Below, piece after piece: positions 22,819-30,410 of a stretch of DNA of 30,410 nt. This DNA comes from Bacteroidales bacterium (GTDB lineage: Bacteria > Bacteroidota > Bacteroidia > Bacteroidales > F082): assembly GCA_016285355.1 (NCBI GenBank), contig JAEEQP010000048.1:1-30410 (forward strand). Direction: 5' to 3'. The first letter of the stretch is position 1. The number at the start of each line of letters is the position of its first letter. A program made the position numbers and the translations under genes. The notes beneath the pieces were generated by a model. That model worked only from the letters and a program-made list of their open reading frames with translations. It had not been told where the DNA came from and made no database searches.

Positions 22819-24618
22819 TCATTCGATTTTGTCCTCAATCGTCCGCGCAATCTTTTCAATATTCAGGCTGCGTGCCGAGGCATCGATGATGTCCTTGTAA
22901 ACGCCACCTTTTTTATATATAGTGTCGGGGTCGCCCGATTCCTCAACATGTCCAGTTTTCAAGGCATAGACCATATCGCTATCGATGATTTGCGAGATGC
23001 TGTGCGAGATGATGATGACGGTGCGGTCTTTCTTGATGGCATCGAGGCTATTCTTAATCTGTTCGGTGGCGATGGCATCGAGGCTGGCTGTAGGTTCGTC
23101 CAAGAAAATGATGGGTGGGTTCTTGAGGAACATGCGCGCGATAGCGATGCGCTGCTGCTGCCCGCCTGAGAGGTCGGAGGCCTTATTTTCGAACTGCTTG
23201 GGTAACTGCATGATTTGGTCATAGATGTACGACTTCTTGGCGGCTTCAACGACTTCTTCATGGGTAGCGTTGGGCTTGCCGTAAAGGATGTTTTCCTCAA
23301 TCGTGCCGTCAAAAATGTGATTCTTTTGCAGTACGAGTCCGATGTTCTCGCGCAAGAATTTAGTATCGTATTCACGCAAGTCCACGCCATCAAGGGTGAT
23401 GACGCCGGTCTGCGGTTCGTAAAATTTGTCCAACAGGTTAACAATGGTGCTCTTGCCCGCTCCCGAAAGTCCCACCAAGGCCGTAATTTTGTTCGGCTCA
23501 ATGGCCATATTGACATCGAAAAGAGCTTGATTGCCATTGGGATAGGTGAAATCAACGTTTTTGAGTTCAAACTTGCCGTGTATCTTTTCTGGTATGTAGC
23601 TGCCCGAAGGCTCCACTTCCTCCTCTGCATCAAGGATGCCGAAAAAGCCCTCAGCGTAAATCAAGGCATCGTTCACGTCATCGAAGATGCGTTGCAACTG
23701 TGTGATGGGCGCGATGACGTTGCTGAACAGCATCACATGGTACATAATCTTACCGATGGTCATGCCAGGGTAGTCTATTAATACAAGGTATGCAGTCAAG
23801 ATGATGACCAGCACCGTCCCAACCTGCTTCACGAAGCTCTTGACACCGTTGTAATAAAACGCCACCTTGCGGGTTTTCATCTGGTTTTCGGTCACTTGAT
23901 TCTGAATATCCAGTTGCTTTTGGCCTTCAATCTGTTCGCGGTTGAAGCTTTTGATAACGTTGATGGAGTCGATGATGTTCTTGATGCCCTGACTCTTGGT
24001 CTCCAAGTGGTTGCGCATCTCGCGACGCCAGCCTTTCAGTCTTTTCGCCTGACGGTAGGTAATCCAGAAATAGATGGGAACGATGCCCAAAGCCACCAAA
24101 CCTACGTATACATTGGCGGCAAACATCAAAATGAGAGCCAGTAATGCACTCGTGAACAAAGGCAACAAGTCGATGAAGAAGTTTTGCACCGTGCGTGAGA
24201 GGCTGCTCACGCCTTGGTCGATTCGGGCTTGGAGTTTGCCTGTTGCGTTGTCACTCGTGTTGAAGAAGGCCATTTTGAAGGTCAGCACTTTCTCAATGAC
24301 GCTTTGGGCCAAGTCGCGGCTGACATAGATGCGCATCCGCTCGCCATAGTAGTTTTGGGCGAAAGTAATGAGGGCTGACAAGATTTCCTTGCCAAGTAAC
24401 ACCGATGAAATGAGGATAACGATGTGTGCCGCTCTTTGACCCCACTTCTCCCCTGCCGTGACGAGGTCGTTCACCTCGTCGACAGTCCAGTCGAGCACGA
24501 TGGCGTTGACCTGCGCCATGAGAGACCCTATCAGGGTTAGTATTAAAGTGATAAAAACCAACCATTTGTATGGCTTCACAAAAGGATGGAGGTTTTTGAA
24601 GAGTTGGAAGAGGTTCAT
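22819..24618 (-). CDS. ABC transporter, fused permease and ATPase (MsbA/lipid-exporter type)
   Basis: The 599-residue half-transporter has six predicted membrane helices in residues 1-330 and one nucleotide-binding domain after 345: Walker A GLSGAGKST (about 381-389), signature LSGGQQQR (about 482-489), Walker B IIFLDEP followed by TASLD (about 500-512), and switch His in IIISHS. It is the right length for homodimeric exporters of lipids, drugs or peptides; it lacks the N-terminal C39 peptidase of bacteriocin exporters. The substrate cannot be read from the sequence. A TACCTTTG element lies 26 bases upstream, and the FISUMP gene follows closely, but a functional link between them is only suggested by position. 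Confidence 0.93.
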   Translation of the reverse strand: MNLFQLFKNLHPFVKPYKWLVFITLILTLIGSLMAQVNAIVLDWTVDEVNDLVTAGEKWGQRAAHIVILISSVLLGKEILSALITFAQNYYGERMRIYVSRDLAQSVIEKVLTFKMAFFNTSDNATGKLQARIDQGVSSLSRTVQNFFIDLLPLFTSALLALILMFAANVYVGLVALGIVPIYFWITYRQAKRLKGWRREMRNHLETKSQGIKNIIDSINVIKSFNREQIEGQKQLDIQNQVTENQMKTRKVAFYYNGVKSFVKQVGTVLVIILTAYLVLIDYPGMTIGKIMYHVMLFSNVIAPITQLQRIFDDVNDALIYAEGFFGILDAEEEVEPSGSYIPEKIHGKFELKNVDFTYPNGNQALFDVNMAIEPNKITALVGLSGAGKSTIVNLLDKFYEPQTGVITLDGVDLREYDTKFLRENIGLVLQKNHIFDGTIEENILYGKPNATHEEVVEAAKKSYIYDQIMQLPKQFENKASDLSGGQQQRIAIARMFLKNPPIIFLDEPTASLDAIATEQIKNSLDAIKKDRTVIIISHSISQIIDSDMVYALKTGHVEESGDPDTIYKKGGVYKDIIDASARSLNIEKIARTIEDKIE

Positions 24619-24643
24619 AGTGCTGAATTATTAATCGTATGTG

Positions 24644-24651
24644 CAAAGGTA
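24644..24651 (-). promoter_or_regulatory. -7 promoter element for the ABC exporter
   Basis: The minus strand reads TACCTTTG, a perfect TAnnTTTG match, 26 bases before the start codon. The -33 element is weak (TTCG, 21-base spacer). Confidence 0.5.
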
Positions 24652-24721
24652 TGAATTTAGCGGATTTGGCGGCGAAAAAATCACAAAACATGCCTCTTTT
24701 TCTGTAGTTTTTTGCCTTTTT

Positions 24722-24797
24722 TTCCAAACAAAAATATGGATTTCATTTTTGCAACTTTCTGATTTTCAAATGCAATTCCAAACAAAAATATGGATTT
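24722..24797. repeat. 22-bp direct repeat in the divergent promoter region
   Basis: An exact 22-base sequence (core CCAAACAAAAATATGGATTT) occurs at 24722-24743 and 24776-24797, 54 bases apart. On the minus strand each copy contains TATTTTTG, a -7-like sequence. It lies between the divergent ABC exporter and T9SS operons and could be a shared regulator site or a small duplication. Confidence 0.7.
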
Positions 24798-24832
24798 GGC
24801 TGAAACTTTGAAATTTTGGTGGATTTTTGTTA

Positions 24833-24840
24833 TAGTTTTG
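24833..24840 (+). promoter_or_regulatory. -7 promoter element for the T9SS cargo operon
   Basis: TAGTTTTG matches TAnnTTTG, 30 bases upstream of the ATG at 24871. A TTTG lies at 24807-24810, giving a 22-base spacer, slightly long. Confidence 0.45.
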
Positions 24841-24870
24841 TGTGTTGAAAATCTAAAACACACAAAAAAA

Positions 24871-26748
24871 ATGAAAAACAAAATCCAACTCATGCTGCTT
24901 CTTTTGCTGGGAGCTTCACAAGTTTTCGCACAAAATACGATAGGCACCGATTTCTGGTTTACCATCATGCCGAATGCTGAAGACTTTTCGGGTTCGGGTT
25001 CGTATTATGTGCGGGCACCTGAATTTCGGGTCACAGGCGAAAGACCTTGTTCGGGCACGGTGAGCAACCCCCACACAGGCTGGTCGGAGACTTTCGAGGT
25101 CGTTGAAGGGCAGGCCACCATTATCCCCATTCCGGTCGAACAATCCTATGCGCTTGACAGTTCGGACTGCATCCTCGAAACCGGCATTCATGTCGAAACA
25201 ACGGATTCTGTTTCGGTGTTTGTGGGCAACTACACGAAAGGCTCTTTTGATGTCTATTGCGCCTTACCTACGTCTTCGTTAGGGAGTGACTATTTGGTCC
25301 AAACATACGATGCCATAGGCAATGATGACGACATACGTGCGTTGCTTTCGGTTATTGCCGTTGAAGACAACACAACCGTTGATTTCCTTTTAAGTTGTGA
25401 CACAAAACACGGACATTTTGCCAACGATCCGTTTTCAGTGACCTTGCAGGAAGGGGAGTGCTACCAGTTGCAGGCAGCCAACAACCAATGTTTCAACGGA
25501 AGTCGCGTGTCGGTCAGAAACAGAAAACAAAACGTCGCCGTTCTTGCTGGCAACCGCTATCTTTACGTTCCTAACGATTCCATCACATGTGCCGACCAAG
25601 GCGAGGAGCAGATGATGCCCACGTCTACTTTGGGACGGATGTTCGTGATAGTGCAAACCAAGGGACGTGTCACCGATTATGTTCGGGTGACGGCCTTGAA
25701 AGGCCCATGTGAAATACGGAAAGACGGCGTGTTGTTAGGAGTTGTCGGGGCTAACCAATACCTTGATTTTTGCATTACGTCAAATGAACAGGCTTCGTTT
25801 CTCGAGACTTCGGAGCCTGCCATCGTCGGCTTGTATTCCATGGGGAGCATCAACGAAGGTAATAAAGGCGATCCGTCTATGGTCATCATCAATCCTTTGG
25901 AGCAACAGGTGGAAAGCGCTACTTTTTGCACGTTCCGCACCACCTTTTCGCGTCACCATTTCGTCAATATAGTCACGGAAACCGACAAGGTTTCGGGCAT
26001 GATGTTAGATACTGCTGACATTTCCTCGCAGTTCAACATAGTAACAGGCAATCCCGAATATTCCTATGCAAGAATCCAACTTGAAGACGATGAAAGCTAT
26101 CATTTATCAAACAGCGACGGCGGTTTTTTGGCACAGGTATATGGCTACGGATACGCCGAAGCCTATTCTTTTTGGGCTGGCTCGTCGGTCTTGACCTCGG
26201 AAATGACAGTGAACGGTGCATCCGAACTGGAGCATCCGGAAGGCTTTATTTCCGATGTTGACGAGATGTTAAATTTCAAGTTGATAATTAGTTATGAACT
26301 TGCTGAAGCCTGTTGGGACTTTGGTGACGGTAGCACGACCACGACGACGGGGCATGTTGTGCAGCATAGTTACGCCATAAGAGGCGATTATCGCGTTTCG
26401 TGTGACCTCTATCGGCAGGGGCATCAAGGACAGCAGGTCTTTGCTGGTCGTGTAAGCACCATTATCCATGTTGGGACGGCCAGCCTTGAGGAATCTGTCG
26501 ATGAGATGTTTAGCTTTTATCCCAATCCTGGCCAAAACACGTTTAATATCCGCACGGCTGCCACAGCGTGGCAGCCCTACAATGCCCATGTGGAAATCTA
26601 TGACCTTTCAGGACGGTTGGTGCATAGCCAAAGCCTTGAAGGAGAGGTCACTGAGATTGACGTGGCAGCTTGGCCTGAAGGGGTTTATGTTTGGACAGTT
26701 GTCGCCAATGGCAAAGAAGCTGAAAGTGGAAAATGGATAAAACAATGA
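24871..26748 (+). CDS. T9SS-exported surface protein with IgGFc-binding-type and PKD domains
   Basis: The start at 24871 (MKNKIQLML) is chosen because a signal peptide ending VFA-Q follows directly; the frame is open 27 codons upstream, across the promoter. The 625-residue protein has an IgGFc-binding-type region (about 23-360: GTDFWFTIMPN, then repeated strands with VSVFVGNYTKG and VAVLAGNRYLYVP), a PKD-like domain (about 470-525: WDFGDGS ... HSYAIRGDYRV) and a T9SS type A sorting domain (about 545-625: FYPNPGQNTFNIRT ... YDLSGRLVH ... KWIKQ). The cargo should cross the outer membrane and be attached to the surface or released. Residues 563-572 (AATAWQPYNA) come from a palindromic DNA repeat. 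It heads a plus-strand operon, 4 bases before the next gene. Confidence 0.9.
   Translation: MKNKIQLMLLLLLGASQVFAQNTIGTDFWFTIMPNAEDFSGSGSYYVRAPEFRVTGERPCSGTVSNPHTGWSETFEVVEGQATIIPIPVEQSYALDSSDCILETGIHVETTDSVSVFVGNYTKGSFDVYCALPTSSLGSDYLVQTYDAIGNDDDIRALLSVIAVEDNTTVDFLLSCDTKHGHFANDPFSVTLQEGECYQLQAANNQCFNGSRVSVRNRKQNVAVLAGNRYLYVPNDSITCADQGEEQMMPTSTLGRMFVIVQTKGRVTDYVRVTALKGPCEIRKDGVLLGVVGANQYLDFCITSNEQASFLETSEPAIVGLYSMGSINEGNKGDPSMVIINPLEQQVESATFCTFRTTFSRHHFVNIVTETDKVSGMMLDTADISSQFNIVTGNPEYSYARIQLEDDESYHLSNSDGGFLAQVYGYGYAEAYSFWAGSSVLTSEMTVNGASELEHPEGFISDVDEMLNFKLIISYELAEACWDFGDGSTTTTTGHVVQHSYAIRGDYRVSCDLYRQGHQGQQVFAGRVSTIIHVGTASLEESVDEMFSFYPNPGQNTFNIRTAATAWQPYNAHVEIYDLSGRLVHSQSLEGEVTEIDVAAWPEGVYVWTVVANGKEAESGKWIKQ
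26556..26582. repeat. Palindromic GGCTGCCAC...GTGGCAGCC repeat inside the sorting domain
   Basis: GGCTGCCAC (26556-26564) and GTGGCAGCC (26568-26576) form a perfect 9-bp inverted repeat with a 3-base loop, followed by CTACAA. The same structure and tail occur at 20562-20588. Here it is read in frame within the C-terminal sorting domain. Confidence 0.7.
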
Positions 26749-26784
26749 TACTATGAAAGCAACAAGAATTTATGCCTTGCTTGC
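26722..26784 (+). repeat. Gene-junction repeat, copy 1
   Basis: A 63-base stretch spanning the end of one T9SS sorting domain, the 4-base gap and the start of the next signal peptide matches 28370-28432 at 58 of 63 positions. Confidence 0.8.
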
Positions 26785-28396
26785 CCTGATGCTTTTTGGA
26801 GCCAACGCCTTCGGACAAGAATGGGAGCATTCCATAACTTACTCGGATAACGATACATCCTGCTTCAACCAATACGATGCCATCGAATTGTCAAATGGAA
26901 ATATTGCAGTCGGCTCTGCCTTGTTTTTCAAGAGCGGTGCCGGTGATTTCTATTCCGCCCAACCTGCCGTTGCTCTGCTTTCCAGCGATGGAGAAGAATT
27001 GGCTCGAAAAGACTATTTCAAGCCTGGTTATTGTACTACATCAACTACACCTTTCCTATTCGAACACCAAGGCGAGCTTTTCGCCCTGATGACATACAAC
27101 CCCGACCACGATTCCACCTATTTTAACCATTTTTTGAACTATGACACTCCACCCACGGATGCCATTTTAGGCCTGTACAAACTAGATGACACTCTTTCAA
27201 TTATTGAGAGTCATGAACATAGCATCCCCATCGACACTTTCGAGAACAGAGGTGATGCCGCTTGGGATTTGTGGCCCAACGAACTGAGTGGCAATCTGTT
27301 TCTGTTTTCTGCTTTTGTCGATGAGGGTAATATAGTGGGAGCTTATTTCAAGACCGTAAGTCACGACTATTTCAATCCAAGAGGAAATGACACCTTGTTT
27401 TTGTTCAGGATGAATTTTGAGGGTGAAATCATCGAACAAAAAGGTTATGACTGGGGCGTTTCTGGTGCAAACCACCAAAACAATGAACGGAGAGCACACC
27501 TTGTATCCACCGAATCGGGCTACATCTATTATTTTGGCAATCTGTTTGGCGGCACAGCTCATCAAGGTGTTGCTTATTATTATGATAAGAATTTCAATTA
27601 CTTGAAAAAGAGGTTTCTAAAACATCCCGGCGAGCCAAACCAAAATTCGTTCACCAACATTTCTGTAAAAAGAAGCCGTCATAACACCACCTATTTAGTA
27701 GCTTCAACCGAGGTCAAAAACTCAAACACAGACAGGAATATTAGGTTGTATGAGCTGGATGACAACGGCAACGATTCCTTAGACATCATCCCTAATATCC
27801 ATTTTTTGGAGAGGGGAACCCTTGACTACGATATTCCAGCTTATATGCAATCGGTTGATTTTACGGATGATAATTCGTTCTTTTTCGCATACGCCTTGAA
27901 CATCGGTTTCAATTCGACTAATGACTCATGGATGATGATAGAGCACCTTGATTTGGATTTCGACACCATATCCACCGTTTATTATGCTTTTGAAGGAGGC
28001 AGGATCAACACTTGGGCAAGAGCCGTCGTCGCCACTCATGACAGCGGTGCCATAATAGTTTCTCATTCAAGAAACATGGAAGCCAGCAACCAATACTGGA
28101 GTTCGGTCACCAAATTCCCGGCTGAAGCTTTTCTCGGCATCGACGAAGCTCACGACAACGGTCTGAAAGTGGCCATCGCCTATCCCAATCCGGGGAAGGA
28201 TGTGCTGAATATCAGGACGGGATTGCAGGATACGCAGGTGGAGGTGTATGATATGAGTGGGAGGATGATTTATAGGCAGGAGATTACGGAGAATGTGACT
28301 TCAATAAATGCCGAAGGATGGCCTGCGGGGACATATATTTGGAAGGTGATTGCTAATGGTATGGAGACCGAAAGTGGAAAATGGATTAAACAATGA
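26753..28396 (+). CDS. T9SS-exported protein of unknown function
   Basis: The 547-residue protein has a Sec signal peptide (ending AFG-Q, about residue 22) and a T9SS type A sorting domain (about 475-547: AIAYPNPGKDVLNIRTG, VEVYDMSGRMIYR, AGTYIWKVIANG, KWIKQ). The long middle has repeated strand-rich units with aromatic and Asp/Asn turns (for example GDFYSAQPAVALLSSDGEE and HLDLDFDTISTVYYAFEGG), suggestive of a beta-propeller, but I recognise no named domain or catalytic motif. It follows the IgGFc-type gene after 4 bases and precedes the DUF4932 gene after 4 bases, so the three are one operon. Its ends share the junction repeat with its neighbours. Confidence 0.85.
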   Translation: MKATRIYALLALMLFGANAFGQEWEHSITYSDNDTSCFNQYDAIELSNGNIAVGSALFFKSGAGDFYSAQPAVALLSSDGEELARKDYFKPGYCTTSTTPFLFEHQGELFALMTYNPDHDSTYFNHFLNYDTPPTDAILGLYKLDDTLSIIESHEHSIPIDTFENRGDAAWDLWPNELSGNLFLFSAFVDEGNIVGAYFKTVSHDYFNPRGNDTLFLFRMNFEGEIIEQKGYDWGVSGANHQNNERRAHLVSTESGYIYYFGNLFGGTAHQGVAYYYDKNFNYLKKRFLKHPGEPNQNSFTNISVKRSRHNTTYLVASTEVKNSNTDRNIRLYELDDNGNDSLDIIPNIHFLERGTLDYDIPAYMQSVDFTDDNSFFFAYALNIGFNSTNDSWMMIEHLDLDFDTISTVYYAFEGGRINTWARAVVATHDSGAIIVSHSRNMEASNQYWSSVTKFPAEAFLGIDEAHDNGLKVAIAYPNPGKDVLNIRTGLQDTQVEVYDMSGRMIYRQEITENVTSINAEGWPAGTYIWKVIANGMETESGKWIKQ

Positions 28397-28432
28397 TACT
28401 ATGAAAACAACAAGAATTTACACCCTGCTTGC
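28370..28432 (+). repeat. Gene-junction repeat, copy 2
   Basis: This is the counterpart of 26722-26784, offset by 1648 bases, again spanning a sorting-domain end and the next gene's signal peptide start. Confidence 0.8.
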
Positions 28433-29504
28433 GCTCCTGCTGATGGCGGGAGGGATGATGCAAGCGCAACAAGTGAAAGTTGAGGCTTCCGAAACGATTG
28501 AGCTGATGAGCATTATGGCTCGCACTGCTGGATTTCGGGAGTATCACATGGACATGGCAGGAAAATATACGGAGGAGACCGAGGCCTGGTTTGCTCCTTT
28601 TGAGTCACATCCTGCTGTGGCATACATCCAAAGTTTGAAGTCGAGATTTGGCATTGGTTATGATGCTGTGGCCAGCATGTCGTTGCACACCGAAACAGAC
28701 GGGAAAACCGTTAGTCTTATCGACGCTACGACCCTCGAAAAGAGATGGAAGAATGTAAATCTCGATACTTGCCTTATGTACATCAACCAATTCTATACCG
28801 ACACACACTTCCACGAATTTTATGTGCAACATAAAGATTTTTACAATGAAGGAATTCTGTTGTATGAGAACAATGTGATGAAGTATTTCCATCAAGATTG
28901 GTATGCGCGTTTCTATGGCATGGCTCCCGAGGAAACCTTTAGGGTTATTATTGGTTTCACTAATGGAGGTGGCAATTATGGGCCGAGCCGCCAATTGCCT
29001 GGCCAAAAGAAAGAAGTCTTTGCAATTTGTGGCTATTATTTGGACGAAGAAACAGGAAAGGCTTTCGAAAGGGGAGAGATAATGACTTCCACCTTGATTC
29101 ACGAGTTTAACCATTCGTTTGTCAATCCGCGCCTTGAAGAGGAAGCAAACAAGGCTTTGTTGGAACCTGTCGGCAATGAGCTTTATGCCTTGTCGGAGCG
29201 ACTTATGGGTTGGCAGGCCTATAGAAATACCACAACTATGCTCAATGAAAGCATTGTTCGTGCCGCCGTCATCATCTACATGGAGGAGAATGGCTTCACT
29301 GCAGAGCAGGTGAAGGCGGAGCTGTATGACCAACTTGGCCGAGGTTTCCATTGGATGCCTGAATTGGTGAGTGCATTCAAGGAATACACGCAACATCGTG
29401 ATATATACCCGACTTTCAACGATTTCTATCCTGAAATAGCAAAAGTCTTGGGTACATACGTTGAGAAAGAGCATCAGCGCATTGATGCCGCATTGGGGAA
29501 ATGA
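28401..29504 (+). CDS. DUF4932 family protein, putative secreted zinc metallopeptidase
   Basis: The start at 28401 (MKTTRIYTLL) is chosen because the signal peptide (to about residue 21, MQA-Q) begins there and the start aligns with the upstream paralogous junction; the frame is open 17 codons earlier. The 367-residue protein resembles Bacteroidota DUF4932 proteins and holds a zincin motif HEFNH at 234-238 in the context TSTLIHEFNHSFVNP, with a downstream Glu-rich helix (EPVGNELYALSERLM) that may give the third ligand. This predicts a metal-dependent hydrolase, but activity for the family is not established as far as I know. It lacks a T9SS tail, unlike the two upstream genes with which it is co-transcribed. 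Confidence 0.82.
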   Translation: MKTTRIYTLLALLLMAGGMMQAQQVKVEASETIELMSIMARTAGFREYHMDMAGKYTEETEAWFAPFESHPAVAYIQSLKSRFGIGYDAVASMSLHTETDGKTVSLIDATTLEKRWKNVNLDTCLMYINQFYTDTHFHEFYVQHKDFYNEGILLYENNVMKYFHQDWYARFYGMAPEETFRVIIGFTNGGGNYGPSRQLPGQKKEVFAICGYYLDEETGKAFERGEIMTSTLIHEFNHSFVNPRLEEEANKALLEPVGNELYALSERLMGWQAYRNTTTMLNESIVRAAVIIYMEENGFTAEQVKAELYDQLGRGFHWMPELVSAFKEYTQHRDIYPTFNDFYPEIAKVLGTYVEKEHQRIDAALGK

Positions 29505-29555
29505 AAAACAAATAACAATAATTACTAATTTTTCACAATTAAAAAATCATAAGCA

Positions 29556-30014
29556 ATGAAGAAAGTCATTTTTCTGCTTGGCATCATGCTCCTTATGGCA
29601 GGAGTGGCCAAGGCGCAAGACGAAAAGACCCAGAGCGGTCCTGAAATTGAATTTGAGGAAATGGTCCACAACTACGGCGATGTGCCTTACAACGGCAACG
29701 GCGAATGTGAGTTCCGATTCACCAACACGGGCGACGCACCCCTTCTGATTCAAAAGCCCAAGTCGAGTTGCGGATGTACCGTCCCTTCCTGGCCTAACAA
29801 GCCTATTCTTCCTGGCAAATCGGATGTCATCAAGGTGACTTATAGAACCAATCGTACCGGCAACTTCAACAAGACTATTACGGTTACCTCTAACGCCATC
29901 AAGAACTCCACTGTGGTGCTACGCATCACAGGTCGAGTGCTTGATCAACCTACAGAAACCCTTCCTGAGAAAACGGATAGCTTCGACAACGGCTCTCCCA
30001 CCACCAACGACTGA
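29556..30014 (+). CDS. DUF1573 domain-containing secreted protein
   Basis: The 152-residue protein has a Sec signal peptide ending AKA-Q (about 20) and a single DUF1573 immunoglobulin-like domain: VHNYGDVPYNGNGECEFRF, LLIQKPKSSCGCTVPSWP and the strand series ending VLRITGRV. The CGCT motif is typical of the family. The tail (about 130-152) is Pro/Glu/Asp-rich and disordered. These small periplasmic or exported proteins are abundant in Bacteroidota; no precise role is known. It starts 51 bases after the DUF4932 gene and may belong to the same transcript, which ends at the hairpin at 30039-30072. Confidence 0.9.
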   Translation: MKKVIFLLGIMLLMAGVAKAQDEKTQSGPEIEFEEMVHNYGDVPYNGNGECEFRFTNTGDAPLLIQKPKSSCGCTVPSWPNKPILPGKSDVIKVTYRTNRTGNFNKTITVTSNAIKNSTVVLRITGRVLDQPTETLPEKTDSFDNGSPTTND

Positions 30015-30038
30015 TCTGCAGTAATTATTTGGTTATCA

Positions 30039-30072
30039 TAAAGCCGTCTAATGTTACTGTTAGATGGCTTTA
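30039..30072 (+). terminator. Terminator after the DUF1573 gene
   Basis: TAAAGCCGTCTAA (30039-30051) and TTAGATGGCTTTA (30060-30072) pair over 13 bases with one G-T wobble around an 8-base loop. The downstream T run is short, but stem strength and position 24 bases after the stop support termination. Confidence 0.65.
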
Positions 30073-30099
30073 TTCGTGCTTCTTAATCGAGGTCAAGGT

Positions 30100-30133
30100 G
30101 TGTTGCCTACAATCAATCGATTATAGGCAACAC
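30100..30133. terminator. Second hairpin between the convergent genes
   Basis: GTGTTGCCTA (30100-30109) and TAGGCAACAC (30124-30133) form a 10-bp stem, continued after one mismatch by AATC/GATT. It lies between converging genes and may stop transcription from both sides; no long T run is present on either strand. Confidence 0.5.
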
Positions 30134-30159
30134 TTTAATGTCAACGGAATCTGCTCTCG

Positions 30160-30410
30160 TTATTTTTCAAATTGCCTCGCAATTTCATCCATTAACTCTT
30201 CGCCTTCCAGGTTACGTGCGACAATCACACCGTCCTTAATCAAGGCGTTCTGCGGGATGAAGGAGATGGCATATAAAGCGCCAGCGGCGTTGTTCCAGCC
30301 TTGCAGGTCGGAGACCTGGGTCCAGGTCAAGCCGTCTTTTTCGATGGCGGCGAGCCAGGCTTCCTTGTTGGTGTCGAACGACACGCCAAGTACGGCAAAG
30401 CCTTGGTCGT
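30160..30410 (-). CDS. Thioredoxin-like (TlpA/AhpC-TSA type) protein, C-terminal part
   Basis: The frame is open to the right edge, so the start and the CxxC-containing half are outside the window; an internal ATG at 30384 is not the true start. The visible 83 codons read DQGFAVLGVSFDTNKEAW ... LTWTQVSDLQGWNN ... YAISFIPQNALIKDGVIVARNLEGEEL, which is the C-terminal half of Bacteroidota TlpA/ResA-like redoxins, including the cis-Pro loop (FIPQ) and the final helix. Such proteins act in periplasmic disulfide exchange. It converges on the DUF1573 gene. Confidence 0.88.
   Translation of the reverse strand, partial: DQGFAVLGVSFDTNKEAWLAAIEKDGLTWTQVSDLQGWNNAAGALYAISFIPQNALIKDGVIVARNLEGEELMDEIARQFEK

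Noticed and set aside
24790..24870. 27-codon extension of the first T9SS cargo gene
   Set aside because: It overlaps the repeat and promoter region, and the signal peptide begins cleanly at 24871.
28605..29474. 289-codon minus-strand frame opposite the DUF4932 gene
   Set aside because: Shadow of a gene with signal peptide and zincin motif; no start context, promoter or domain on the minus strand.

Overview
The window looks like chromosomal DNA from a member of the Bacteroidota, most likely an anaerobic, uncultured-type Bacteroidales. The support is: secreted proteins ending in type IX secretion (T9SS) sorting domains; DUF1573, DUF4932, FISUMP and DUF6567-like families; promoters of the TTTG-N20-TAnnTTTG class; and start codons without clear Shine-Dalgarno sequences. 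I see no rRNA, tRNA, CRISPR array, transposase or phage gene.

Layout. (1) 1-4.0 kb, minus strand: a patatin/outer-membrane-barrel protein cut by the left edge, then three small envelope proteins (two lipoproteins and one barrel-like protein). (2) 4.06-8.84 kb, minus strand: a complete operon of methylmalonyl-CoA epimerase and a Na+-translocating methylmalonyl-CoA decarboxylase (carboxyltransferase, gamma, biotin carrier, beta), behind a textbook Bacteroidota promoter. It fits the succinate-to-propionate fermentation route. (3) 8.9-15.4 kb, minus strand: two tandem MBOAT acyltransferase plus SGNH-like pairs, the second preceded by an AAA+ ATPase with a nuclease-like C-terminus. The 5' 380 bp of the two MBOAT genes are identical while the rest has diverged, and the first pair seems to carry the scar of a lost ATPase gene. 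(4) 15.5-18.8 kb, minus strand: gatE-gatD, the archaeal-type tRNA-dependent amidotransferase, unexpected in this phylum. (5) 19.1-20.5 kb, plus strand: a second AAA+/DUF4143 ATPase behind three spaced 18-bp repeats. (6) 20.8-24.65 kb, minus strand: an MsbA-like ABC exporter followed by a secreted FISUMP/InlB-repeat protein. (7) 24.8-30.0 kb, plus strand: two T9SS cargo proteins, a DUF4932 metallopeptidase-like protein and a DUF1573 protein, probably co-transcribed. (8) The right edge cuts a minus-strand thioredoxin-like gene.

The most interesting parts are the archaeal-type GatDE, the promoter-proximal repeat arrays in front of both AAA+/nuclease-like ATPases with an apparent deletion scar of one of them, the gene-conversion tract in the duplicated MBOAT genes, and a palindromic repeat that appears to have inserted in frame into a T9SS sorting domain. 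All functional calls come from reading motifs by eye; no database search was run.
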